From: Acidobacteriota bacterium
GTDB lineage: Bacteria > Acidobacteriota > Terriglobia > Bryobacterales > Bryobacteraceae
NCBI GenBank assembly: GCA_018268935.1
Contig: JAFDVS010000052.1
Span: 31,090 to 69,503 of the forward strand
Reading direction: 5' to 3'
DNA length: 38,414 bases
The position numbers and the translations under genes are program-made. A model generated the notes under the pieces. It saw only the letters and a list, made by a program, of their open reading frames with translations, was not told the origin of the DNA and did not search any database. This document shows positions 1 through 8,233 of the stretch, one piece after another (the stretch's first letter is position 1; every line of letters starts with the position of its first letter).

Positions 1-1872
1 GACGTCGGCTACGGCTTCGACAACATCGGCGATGTGCTCACCATCTCGCCGGTGTTGATGGAAAAGTACCTCAATGCGGCAGAGCGCATCGCCGCTCGCG
101 CCATCGGCGCCGACCCGCTTCCGAAAAAGCCGCTCGAGGTGATGTACCACTCGCGCGAGAAACGCATCCGCCGCCCTGACCCGAGCACCATCGAAGCCAC
201 CCACCGCATCGAATGGGACGGCGAATACACCATCCGCATTGGACTCCCCGGTGAACGCGACAAAGAAGCCAAGCCCGTCACACTCGCGTTCTTCATGGAC
301 GGCAAGCAACTGCACTCCATGCAGGTGGAAACCAAGCCCTCCGGCCTCGTTTACTTCAACCCATACTCCGAAGTCGAATTCAAAGTCGTCCTCACCGAAG
401 GCGATCACGTCTTCCGCGCTGCCTTCCTCAACGACCCCTTCGTCAAAACGCTCAGCGCCAAGGACGCCTACAACAACAAAATAAACAAATGGATGGACTC
501 CATCTTCTTCGTCGGGCCGTTCCCAGCCAAAGTGGAAAAGGCCAGCCGCAAGAAAATCCTCGTCTGCGATCCCAACACTGGCCTCGCCTGCCAGGAGCGC
601 ATCGTCTCCACTCTGGCGCACCGTGCCTGGCGCCGCCCTGTGTCGAAACCCGAAGTAGCCGGCCTCATGAGATTCGTTAGCGCCGCCAAACAGGAAGGGC
701 TCTCAAACGAACAAGGCATTCAACTCGCCATCCAGGCCATCCTCGTTTCCCCGCATTTCCTCTTCCGCATTGAGCGCGATCCCAACCCCACCGATCCCAA
801 TCTCGTCCATCGCATCTCCGACATCGAACTCGCCTCCCGCCTCAGCTACTACCTGTGGAGTTCCATGCCGGACGATGATCTCCTCAGCCTCGCCGAAGCA
901 GGCAAGCTGAAGGTCCCGGCCACACTCGATGCCCAGGTGAAGCGCATGCTCGCCGATCCGCGCGCCGCCGCCTTCTCCGCCAACTTCGCCGGCCAGTGGC
1001 TGGAGATCCGCAACCTCGATAGCGTCAAGCCCGACCCCGGCAAATTCCCCGAATGGGGCGCGGAATTGAAAGAGGCGATGGAAACCGAGACACGGCTCTT
1101 CTTCGATCACCTGCTCAAGGAAAACAAGCCGCTCACCGAATTCCTCGACGCCCGTTACACCTTCCTCAATGAGCGCCTCGCCAAACACTACGGCATCGAA
1201 GGCGTCAGCGGCCCCGATTTCCGCCGCGTCGATCTCACTACCGACCAGCGTGGAGGCATTCTCAGCCACGCCAGCGTACTCACGGTTTCGAGCTACCCCA
1301 CCCGCACCTCGCCCGTGATTCGCGGCAAGTACGTGCTGCAGAATATCCTCGGCACTCCGCCGCCGGTTCCCCCGCCCGACGTTCCGCCGCTCGATGAGAA
1401 CTCCGTCGGCAGCGCCGCCTCGCTCCGCCAACAGATGGAAAAGCACCGTCAGAACGCGGTCTGCGCTTCGTGCCACAACAAGATGGACACGCTCGGCTTC
1501 GGCTTGGAAAACTACGACGCCATCGGACGCTGGCGAACCATGGACGGAAAATTCCCCATCGATGCGGGCGGCACTCTGCCCAGCGGCAAGTCCTTCCAGA
1601 CTCCGGCCGAAATGCGCGTCCTGCTCAAGGACGATCTCAATCGCTTCACCCGCGGGCTGACGGAGAAGATGCTCACCTATGCCCTAGGCCGCGGTGTGGA
1701 AAGATATGATAGAAAGACTGTAGAAGAGATCAACCGCAAGCTGGCAGCAGAGGGGTATCGCTTCCAGACCCTGATTCACGAAGTCGTACGCAGTCTGCCG
1801 TTTCAATCACGGCGCGGGGAGTTTGTGCAGTCCAAGAACGTAACGAAGGCCAAGGAGACAGCCCAGCGATGA
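1..1872 (+). CDS. DUF1592/DUF1588/DUF1585 haem-binding protein, 5' truncated by window edge
   Basis: The frame is open from base 1 (GYGFDNIGDVL just before the first possible GTG at 34), so the true start lies upstream. About 623 residues are visible. Seen in order: the end of a DUF1587 motif (GFDNIGDVLTISP...YL), a beta-rich region at about 60-150, a DUF1595-like helical stretch (HRAWRRPVSKPE), DUF1592 (ELASRLSYYLWSSMPDD ... FLNERLAKHYG), DUF1588 with a CASCH haem-c type motif at 1462-1476 followed by MDTLGFGLENYDAIG, and DUF1585 up to the stop. Full family members usually carry an N-terminal cytochrome c domain, which would lie outside the window. The family is periplasmic and pairs with DUF1552 proteins. 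The biochemical role is not established; an electron-transfer or polymer-degrading role is inferred. It overlaps the next gene by four bases (ATGA), which implies translational coupling. Confidence 0.93.
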   Translation, partial: DVGYGFDNIGDVLTISPVLMEKYLNAAERIAARAIGADPLPKKPLEVMYHSREKRIRRPDPSTIEATHRIEWDGEYTIRIGLPGERDKEAKPVTLAFFMDGKQLHSMQVETKPSGLVYFNPYSEVEFKVVLTEGDHVFRAAFLNDPFVKTLSAKDAYNNKINKWMDSIFFVGPFPAKVEKASRKKILVCDPNTGLACQERIVSTLAHRAWRRPVSKPEVAGLMRFVSAAKQEGLSNEQGIQLAIQAILVSPHFLFRIERDPNPTDPNLVHRISDIELASRLSYYLWSSMPDDDLLSLAEAGKLKVPATLDAQVKRMLADPRAAAFSANFAGQWLEIRNLDSVKPDPGKFPEWGAELKEAMETETRLFFDHLLKENKPLTEFLDARYTFLNERLAKHYGIEGVSGPDFRRVDLTTDQRGGILSHASVLTVSSYPTRTSPVIRGKYVLQNILGTPPPVPPPDVPPLDENSVGSAASLRQQMEKHRQNAVCASCHNKMDTLGFGLENYDAIGRWRTMDGKFPIDAGGTLPSGKSFQTPAEMRVLLKDDLNRFTRGLTEKMLTYALGRGVERYDRKTVEEINRKLAAEGYRFQTLIHEVVRSLPFQSRRGEFVQSKNVTKAKETAQR

Positions 1873-3215
1873 TCATCACGCGCAAAGCTCTTTCGAGAAG
1901 AACGTTCCTGCGTGGCGCCGGAACAGCGGTCGCACTGCCTTTCCTCGATGCCATGGCGCCGGCCATGCCCGCCAACAAAGTGCCGGGCAAAACGCCCGTC
2001 CGCATGGCGTTCGTCTACGTGCCCAACGGCATCGACATGCGCAATTGGAACCCTTCCTACGAAGGCCCGCTCACCGAACTGCCGCGCATTCTCAAGCCCC
2101 TCGAACCGTTCAAGGAAGAGATCACGCTTCTTGGCAATCTCACGCACAACAACGGGCGTGCGCTACTCGATGGCGCCGGCGACCATGGCCGTTGCTGCGG
2201 TTCGTATCTCACCGGCGTGCAGCCGCGCAAATCCGCCTACGACATCAAAGTCGGCATCAGTTGCGATCAGATTGTGGCCAATCAGGTCGGCTCGCAGACG
2301 CGCTTCCCTTCCCTTGAAGTTGGACTCGAAGATGCGCGCCAGGCCGGCGATTGCGATTCCGGCTACTCCTGCGCCTACACCAATAACCTTGCCTGGCGCA
2401 GTGAAACGCAGCCGCTTCCCCCGATCCTCGACCCGCGTGCGCTATTCGAACGCCTCTTCGGCAATGGTGCGCATCTCACTCCCGAAGAGCGCGCCCGCCA
2501 AGCCAAGTTCCGCCGCAGCATTCTCGACTTCGTCAGTGACGACACAAAGAAGTTGCAGACCAACCTGGGGCCGACCGACAAGCGCAAGCTCGACGAATAC
2601 CTCTCTTCCATCCGCGAAATCGAACGCCAGATGGAGAAAGCGGAAAAGGACAACGCGCAAGTGAATCCCGGCATGGACAAGCCGTACGGTGTCCCTGCCG
2701 ACTTCGCCGAGCACTTCCGCCTCATGACCGACATGATCACGGTAGCCTTCCAGGCCGATCTCACGCGCGTCGTGACATTCCTCGTCACTCGCGAAGGCAC
2801 CTCGCGCGCCTACCGCGAAATCGGTATCCCCGACGGCCACCATCCGCTCACGCACCATCGCAACGAACTCGCCATGATGGAAAAAGTGGCGCAGATCAAC
2901 ACCTACCACATGGAGCAATTCGCCAAGTGGATGCAGAAACTCCGCGCTTCGAAGGAAGGCGATGCGAGCATCCTGGATAACTCCATGATCGTCTACGGCG
3001 CGGGCTTGGCCGACGGCAATCGCCATAGCCACGAGGATTTGCCGACCCTGATCGCGGGCAAAGCCGGGAATAAATTCAAGACCGGCCGCCGCATCGTGTA
3101 CCGCAAGGAAACACCGATGTCGAACATGTTCCTCACCATGATGGATCGCATGGGCGTGCAGGCGGAACACTTCGGCGATTCCACGGGCGCGCTGCCGGGG
3201 CTCACGCTGAGCTAA
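1869..3215 (+). CDS. DUF1552 domain-containing exported protein
   Basis: The protein has 448 residues. It begins MIITRKALSRRTFLRGAGTA, a twin-arginine signal (SRRTFLRG) followed by a hydrophobic stretch ending near PFLDAMAPAM, so export in a folded state by Tat is expected. The body matches DUF1552: FVYVPNGIDMRNWNP near the N-terminus, GDHGRCCGSYLTG, a central charged helix (YLSSIREIERQMEK) and a C-terminal ILDNSMIVYGAGLADGN...H.DLP block resembling alkaline-phosphatase/sulfatase-like DUF1501 proteins. The start overlaps the DUF1592 stop, so the two form one operon and probably one periplasmic complex. The substrate is unknown. Confidence 0.93.
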   Translation: MIITRKALSRRTFLRGAGTAVALPFLDAMAPAMPANKVPGKTPVRMAFVYVPNGIDMRNWNPSYEGPLTELPRILKPLEPFKEEITLLGNLTHNNGRALLDGAGDHGRCCGSYLTGVQPRKSAYDIKVGISCDQIVANQVGSQTRFPSLEVGLEDARQAGDCDSGYSCAYTNNLAWRSETQPLPPILDPRALFERLFGNGAHLTPEERARQAKFRRSILDFVSDDTKKLQTNLGPTDKRKLDEYLSSIREIERQMEKAEKDNAQVNPGMDKPYGVPADFAEHFRLMTDMITVAFQADLTRVVTFLVTREGTSRAYREIGIPDGHHPLTHHRNELAMMEKVAQINTYHMEQFAKWMQKLRASKEGDASILDNSMIVYGAGLADGNRHSHEDLPTLIAGKAGNKFKTGRRIVYRKETPMSNMFLTMMDRMGVQAEHFGDSTGALPGLTLS

Positions 3216-3250
3216 GCCCGCGCTCCCGAATAATCGCGCTACTATACAGC

Positions 3251-6200
3251 TTGAAAGTCGCATTTCTCCTCGCGATCACCGTTCTGCAGGCGAATGCTCA
3301 ATCCGTGCCCGGTTTCACGTTCGCACCAACCACGCTGAACCTCAGCCCCACCCGCACCAACCAATATCTCGCCATCATCCCCCAAAATGCGCAGTTGCCG
3401 TTCAGTTACACCGCAACGGCCTCCGCTTCATGGATCACCGTTCTTCCTCCCAACGGCGCTAACGTCACCGGAGCAAAGTCACTCCTCATCGCTACGACCC
3501 CCTTCGGCCCGCCATCGGGTGGCGATGCCTCCGGCACAGTAAGGCTGACCATCGGCGCCGCCACGCAGGATATCGTGGTCACCTTCACCAAAGGCACGGC
3601 AGGTGTTAACGGCTACACCATCAGCCCCCTCATCCTCAATGTCCCCGCCGATGCATCACGCACAGACAGGCACACGGTGACCATCACGCCGTCCGACCTG
3701 AACACCGTGTACTTCACCGCAGCAACAATATCCCCGTCCGGTGTCTCGTGGCTGAACGCCGATTCTCTGCTGGGCCTTGGGTCGGGCAAGCAGACCTTGG
3801 CCTTCACCGTGGATCCCAACAGGGCCGCGTCCGGCAGCGGGAACACCGCAACCGTCCGTATTGTCATCGGAAATCAATACCAGGATATCGTGGTCAATTT
3901 CAGGCCGCCGCCCATCTTTATCGTTTTGCCCACCTACATTAATTTGAGAAGCGGCGAAACCCGCCAACCCGTCACTATCAACCCAATCAACTCCATTGCA
4001 CCATTCACGTATTCCGTGGCCTTGGACCCCGTGCCATGGCTCTCCCTGGCCGCTCCCATTCCAAGCGGGCCCGTATCGGGAGTGCAAACCTTCACCGTCC
4101 TGGCCAACCCAACCGGGCTCAATCCGGGATCTACCTATCTGGCCAACGGAACTCTCACCATTGGAACCCAGGTCTGGAAACTGCTTATCGAATTTGTCCC
4201 GCCTCGCACCAGAACCTATCCCAGTTTCCAAATCACACCGGATTCCATATCCATCGATGGTGGAAGAGCATCGCAATCCATCGTCATCACCCCTACAACA
4301 AGCGAGCCATTCCAGTTCAGCGCTTATGCCGAACCCTCCTATTTCACCGTTACCCCCGCGTCGTCAACATCTCCAGTCTCGGGACCGCAAACACTCACCA
4401 TAGGTTCCAATCTAGTGGGGCTCTGGCCGGGCACGCAATTCAGAGGAGTCGTCCGGCTCTCAGTAGCGGGCTTCAACGCCAACGTCTCCGTGGATTACAT
4501 TTCTCCACTGTCCGCTTACTCCAATTTCACCATCGATCAGAGCAGGCTCGGGATCGGACTCAACCCCTCCACTTCGTTCCAGCGAATCACCTTCACCCCC
4601 AATCACTCCCGTCCCTATTCGCTCTCCACTTCCATCGAAACCACACCGGGCGAGAACTGGCTCTCCGTCACCCCAACATCCACCGAACCTGCATCCGGCC
4701 CACAATCCCTCATTGTTTGGGGCAATCCCTTCGGCCTCCTGCCGGCGACATCCCACCGCGCCACTCTGACCGTTACCGACGGAGCGGAAACCATCCGGTT
4801 CCCGGTCACCTACTTCACGCCGTTGATCATCCCAACACAAGCTACTTGCGCGTTCACTCCCCAATCGGTCCTGCTTTCCATCGAACAACCCGAGGCCACG
4901 ATCACCCTGACCACTACCTCGGCGCTCCCCGCGGTGTTCAGCACCTCCATCGACCACCTGGGCGACCTTCCATGGCTGCGCAGCGAGCCGAGCGAAGGAA
5001 CTCTCACCGGACCGGCGCCGATCAGAATTTTTACCACCTCCCCGACAGGAAGCGGGAGGAACGCCGTGTTCCGCGCTTCCGTCCTCAACGGACCCGATTG
5101 CACGGTACCCGTCACATTCGACCCTTACCCACCTCTCACTTTCTCGACTACGGCCCTCCCAAGTGGAACGCTGAACCAGGCCTATTCGTTCGCGGTGCAA
5201 CGGAAAGGAGGTAAGCCCCCGCTCCATTGGAACCAAGACGGCCAACCCGCCGGCCTCACCATCGATCCAAATACGGGAGTCATCAGCGGAACGCCAACCC
5301 AATCGGGTGCGTTCACCGTTAGAGTCACGGTTGTCGACGACGCTTTCCGGACAAGTGTGACTTATCTCCCCCTCTCGATCCAGCCGTCGGCTCCGCCCAA
5401 GCTCTCCTTCGTCCCCCTCAAACCCTGCCGCATAGTCGAAACTCGGGCCGCCTACAACTTTGAAGGCCGCACCACACCTTTCGGTCCGCCGTTCTTCGCC
5501 GCTAATGAAACCCGCACCCTCACCCTACCGGCATCCAACGTCTGCGAAATCCCCGAGGCAGCCGCCTATGTCCTCAACGTCACCGCCATCCCTCGTAGCC
5601 CGCTCGACTACATAACGGTGTATGCCGCCGATGAGGTCCAACCGGACCTCCGGACGGTGAGTTCCCCCGATTCCCAAACCGTTGCCAACACAGCCATCGT
5701 GCGCGCCGGTCCCGGTGGCACGATCAAGGTATTTGCCACCAACTCCACCGACATGATCATCGACATCGCCGGATACTTCACCGCCACCGCCTCCTCACGG
5801 AACCTTGCCTTCTATCCAGTCACTCCTTGCCGTGCTGTCGAAACCCGTGGCGAATACCGCAACCCCGCGGGCCCCTTCGGCCCACCCATGCTGAACACTC
5901 GCGAAACACGGCGGTTTCGTGTTCCCGCATCTCCGTTTTGCACAATTCCCGCCAACGCCAGCGCCTATTCGGCCACCGTCACCGTTGTCCCGCCAGGCCC
6001 CTTGCCGTACCTGACACTGTGGCCGGCGGGCGAAGCGCAACCCAACGTGTCGAGCATCAATTCCTTTGCCGGCCGCGTGCTCGCCAACAACGTGATCGTG
6101 CCGGCAGGCGCGGAAGGCAACATCGACGTGTTCGCCTACGAACGCACGGATCTTCTGATCGACATCAACGGCTATTTCGCGCCCGCCAACGGACCCAGTG

Positions 6201-6544
6201 GGTTGTCGTACACACCGGTCATCCCGTGCAGTCTCACAGGAAGCAACGGCGTCGCATTGGCAACGGAATCGAGCGCAACACTGTCCCCATCGCAGTGTTC
6301 GGTTCCAACAGGCGCCAAAGCCTATCTGGTGCACTTCACCGCGCGGCCCGGCGGTTCCTCCATGCCCTTCCTCACTGCCTATCCCACAGGACAGCCGCGG
6401 CCCAATACCTCCGTGTTGAACGCCTTTCAAGGACAAACGGTCACCAATTCCGCCATCATTCCCGCCGGGACAAACGGCGGCATCGACATCTACGCCTATC
6501 GCGCCACCAACGTCATCGGCACCCTTACCGGCTACTTCTGGTAG
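3251..6544 (+). CDS. exported multi-domain repeat protein (BACON-like, Ig-like, Cys-pair repeats)
   Basis: The protein has 1097 residues with a TTG start; the sequence MKVAFLLAITVLQANAQS is a good Sec signal peptide, which decides the start. No Shine-Dalgarno is visible, and a TATACA box lies directly upstream. Residues 20-625 hold six degenerate repeats of about 95-105 residues with the pattern 'sWlsv.P..g...G.q.l.v', resembling BACON domains (carbohydrate or mucin adhesion in known cases). About 628-712 is a putative Ig domain (He_PIG type: LPSGTLNQAYSF...GLTIDPNTGVISGTP). From 717 to the end come three repeats starting PCRIVETR, PCRAVETR and PCSLTGS and ending in GYF, each with two conserved Cys. 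Probable surface or matrix protein; the ligand is unknown. It converges on the S41 gene with a 7-base gap. Confidence 0.85.
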   Translation: MKVAFLLAITVLQANAQSVPGFTFAPTTLNLSPTRTNQYLAIIPQNAQLPFSYTATASASWITVLPPNGANVTGAKSLLIATTPFGPPSGGDASGTVRLTIGAATQDIVVTFTKGTAGVNGYTISPLILNVPADASRTDRHTVTITPSDLNTVYFTAATISPSGVSWLNADSLLGLGSGKQTLAFTVDPNRAASGSGNTATVRIVIGNQYQDIVVNFRPPPIFIVLPTYINLRSGETRQPVTINPINSIAPFTYSVALDPVPWLSLAAPIPSGPVSGVQTFTVLANPTGLNPGSTYLANGTLTIGTQVWKLLIEFVPPRTRTYPSFQITPDSISIDGGRASQSIVITPTTSEPFQFSAYAEPSYFTVTPASSTSPVSGPQTLTIGSNLVGLWPGTQFRGVVRLSVAGFNANVSVDYISPLSAYSNFTIDQSRLGIGLNPSTSFQRITFTPNHSRPYSLSTSIETTPGENWLSVTPTSTEPASGPQSLIVWGNPFGLLPATSHRATLTVTDGAETIRFPVTYFTPLIIPTQATCAFTPQSVLLSIEQPEATITLTTTSALPAVFSTSIDHLGDLPWLRSEPSEGTLTGPAPIRIFTTSPTGSGRNAVFRASVLNGPDCTVPVTFDPYPPLTFSTTALPSGTLNQAYSFAVQRKGGKPPLHWNQDGQPAGLTIDPNTGVISGTPTQSGAFTVRVTVVDDAFRTSVTYLPLSIQPSAPPKLSFVPLKPCRIVETRAAYNFEGRTTPFGPPFFAANETRTLTLPASNVCEIPEAAAYVLNVTAIPRSPLDYITVYAADEVQPDLRTVSSPDSQTVANTAIVRAGPGGTIKVFATNSTDMIIDIAGYFTATASSRNLAFYPVTPCRAVETRGEYRNPAGPFGPPMLNTRETRRFRVPASPFCTIPANASAYSATVTVVPPGPLPYLTLWPAGEAQPNVSSINSFAGRVLANNVIVPAGAEGNIDVFAYERTDLLIDINGYFAPANGPSGLSYTPVIPCSLTGSNGVALATESSATLSPSQCSVPTGAKAYLVHFTARPGGSSMPFLTAYPTGQPRPNTSVLNAFQGQTVTNSAIIPAGTNGGIDIYAYRATNVIGTLTGYFW

Positions 6545-6551
6545 CGCACTC

Positions 6552-7769
6552 TCACAACCCCAACCGGCTCCAAGCCAGCCGCAGCGCCCGCTCCATCGCC
6601 TTCCCTTCCTCCACCTGCACATGCGGCGACACACCCACGCCATCCCAATCCTTCTCCCCATAAGGATTGATCGGCGCAACCTGCGGCGCGAACACACCCG
6701 CGTGCGTCTTACCACTCGTCGTCCCCCCAACCAGAGCCGCCCGCCGCAGCATCTTCATGTTGTAGGCAAACTGCTCCGCCGCCGATTCCGTGCGTGAGGA
6801 AACCAGCAAATACACCGGCTTATCCGCCAGCTTGTTTCCCTTCACCGGAGAGGCGGTCCATGACGCCCGGGTCGTGCTCTCGCGTGGATTGTAGATGAAC
6901 TGCGGATGATGGAACAGATACGCCGCCATCCACATCACCATGTCCGGATAGCCGCCCCGATTGTCGCGCAGATCCATCACCAAAGCATCCACCTGGTTCA
7001 GGTAATCCATCGCCGAAGCCGCCGCCACCCGGCAGGTCTCCAGCCGCGCAAACCGGCTCAACTTCACAAATCCGATATTGCCCGCCAGTATCTCCAGCCG
7101 CTCAAACCCGCAGTCATCCCGGCTCACCGGCGGGATGCCGAGTTCCTCCGTCACCACAACATCCAGATTGTTGTCGCCGCTCGCTTCCCGAACCGCCGAA
7201 CTCAGCAGTCGTGACAATTCCTCATCCGACGTGACGCGCGCCAGTGCGCCGCTCTCCTCCAGGTCCTTGAGCGCCACTGTGACCGCAGCCTGCACCTTAG
7301 GATCCGGGTAGTCCCGGCGCATCGTCTCCATCACCGCCCGCACCGCACGATCCGGCGCCATCATCTTGCCTTGCCCGTTGGACAACGCGATGCCCTGCCC
7401 CGGCCCACCAAAAGCCCCGCCCCCATCCCGCAACCTCGCGCCTTTGCCGATCGTGAGCGGAAACGCAAGCAACATCGCCAAAGAGCACATGCCACCTGCG
7501 AATAACGCCGAACGCCGCGGCGGATCCGACGCCACCAAAGTGAAGAAAGGCTCTCCGCCCGCCGTCGCAGCTACCGCCGATCCCTGATACCCGCGCCAAG
7601 CCGAAACGGCAAGATCCAAAAGCAGATCCCACCACAACCGGCAGCGGCGCCAGAAGCCCGTTTCATCCCGCAACCGGTCGCGGAACAACTGCATCGCGTC
7701 CTCGCCGTGTTCGTCCCGGAAACGCCGCGCCTGCAGGCGCAGCAGCAAAGCGTAGATCTTCTCAGACAT
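6552..7769 (-). CDS. S41-family peptidase with ADOP-permease-like N-terminus
   Basis: The protein has 405 residues. The first 60 or so (RRFRDEHGEDAMQLFRDRLRDE, then a Trp-rich segment ending LLLDLAVSAWRGY) resemble the cytoplasmic N-terminal extension of acidobacterial ADOP permeases. One membrane helix follows (SALFAGGMCSLAMLLAFPLTI, about 87-107). The C-terminal half is S41 peptidase: DALVMDLRDNRGGYPD, then SSRTESAAEQF with the candidate nucleophile Ser329, and Lys354 exactly 25 residues later, the Ser-Lys spacing of CtpA/Prc proteases. It should therefore be catalytically competent on the outer face of the membrane. It overlaps padR by 8 bases, so the two are translationally coupled and probably controlled by PadR. 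The substrate is unknown. PadR genes in this group usually pair with an ADOP permease, so this is a variant partner. Confidence 0.85.
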   Translation of the reverse strand: MSEKIYALLLRLQARRFRDEHGEDAMQLFRDRLRDETGFWRRCRLWWDLLLDLAVSAWRGYQGSAVAATAGGEPFFTLVASDPPRRSALFAGGMCSLAMLLAFPLTIGKGARLRDGGGAFGGPGQGIALSNGQGKMMAPDRAVRAVMETMRRDYPDPKVQAAVTVALKDLEESGALARVTSDEELSRLLSSAVREASGDNNLDVVVTEELGIPPVSRDDCGFERLEILAGNIGFVKLSRFARLETCRVAAASAMDYLNQVDALVMDLRDNRGGYPDMVMWMAAYLFHHPQFIYNPRESTTRASWTASPVKGNKLADKPVYLLVSSRTESAAEQFAYNMKMLRRAALVGGTTSGKTHAGVFAPQVAPINPYGEKDWDGVGVSPHVQVEEGKAMERALRLAWSRLGL

Positions 7770-8112
7770 ACTCGCCTCTCAGGATTTTTTTCGCCCGCGC
7801 CACGCGCAGCAGCTCCGCCATATGCTCGGCTTCCTCCCGCGCTAGTTTGCGGCCCATTGCCGTGAGCCGGTAATACTTCCGGCGTTCCTTCCCCAACCGA
7901 TCGTCCTCACGCAATCCCACTTCCTCAATCAGCCCCGCTTCCAACATCCCTTGTATCGAGTGATACAGCGTCCCAGGCCCCAGCCGCACTCGCCCCCCGG
8001 TCTGCTCGGCAACCTGCCGCATAATGCCGTAACCATGCATGTCCTCGCCGGCCAACGCCAATAGAATCTGAAAAGCTGCCGCGGGTAAAGGGGATAGTTT
8101 CTGTTTGGGCAT
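7762..8112 (-). CDS. PadR-family transcriptional regulator
   Basis: The protein has 116 residues and is a complete small PadR protein. It contains a winged helix-turn-helix (ILLALAGEDMHGYGIMRQVAEQTGGRVRLGPGTLYHSI, read at about 15-52) followed by the wing (LREDDRLGKERRKYYRLTAMG) and a C-terminal dimerisation helix (LAREEAEHMAELLRVARA). These proteins are dimeric repressors. A perfect 26-bp palindrome lies 5 bases upstream of the ATG, so autorepression is likely. The start of the downstream S41 gene overlaps its end. The TonB-receptor gene is divergent, with about 118 bp between the start codons. The ligand is unknown. Confidence 0.93.
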   Translation of the reverse strand: MPKQKLSPLPAAAFQILLALAGEDMHGYGIMRQVAEQTGGRVRLGPGTLYHSIQGMLEAGLIEEVGLREDDRLGKERRKYYRLTAMGRKLAREEAEHMAELLRVARAKKILRGEYV

Positions 8113-8116
8113 ACAG

Positions 8117-8142
8117 TCGAAGTTCGATATATCGAACTTCGA
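8117..8142. promoter_or_regulatory. 26-bp perfect palindrome, probable PadR operator
   Basis: The half-site is TCGAAGTTCGATA followed directly by its exact reverse complement, giving 13 of 13 paired positions. The AT-rich centre GATATATC could also serve as the -10 region of padR. It lies between the divergent padR and TonB-receptor genes, 5 bp from the padR start codon. Operator function is inferred from position and symmetry. Confidence 0.75.
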
Positions 8143-8193
8143 GCATACTCCACCTCAGTCCCTTCTGCAAGCGGTTTAGGCTGACCAGGGCAA

Positions 8194-8226
8194 TTGACAG
8201 CGCCGCGAAGTCATGTTAACTATAGT
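8194..8226 (+). promoter_or_regulatory. possible promoter of the TonB-receptor gene
   Basis: A perfect TTGACA lies at 8194-8199 and TATAGT at 8221-8226. The 21-bp spacing is longer than the usual 16-19, so the exact -10 is uncertain. The TATAGT box sits inside a dyad that reaches the start codon. Confidence 0.35.
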
Positions 8227-8233
8227 AAACATG
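8212..8233. promoter_or_regulatory. 22-bp near-perfect dyad over the TonB-receptor start
   Basis: CATGTTaACTA followed by its reverse complement, with 10 of 11 pairs matched and one A/A mismatch at 8218/8227. It spans from the upstream ATG (8213) to the preferred ATG (8231) and contains the TATAGT box. A bound dimer would block transcription or initiation. The form (inner ACTATAGT) resembles operators of winged-helix repressors; no regulator is assigned. Confidence 0.5.
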
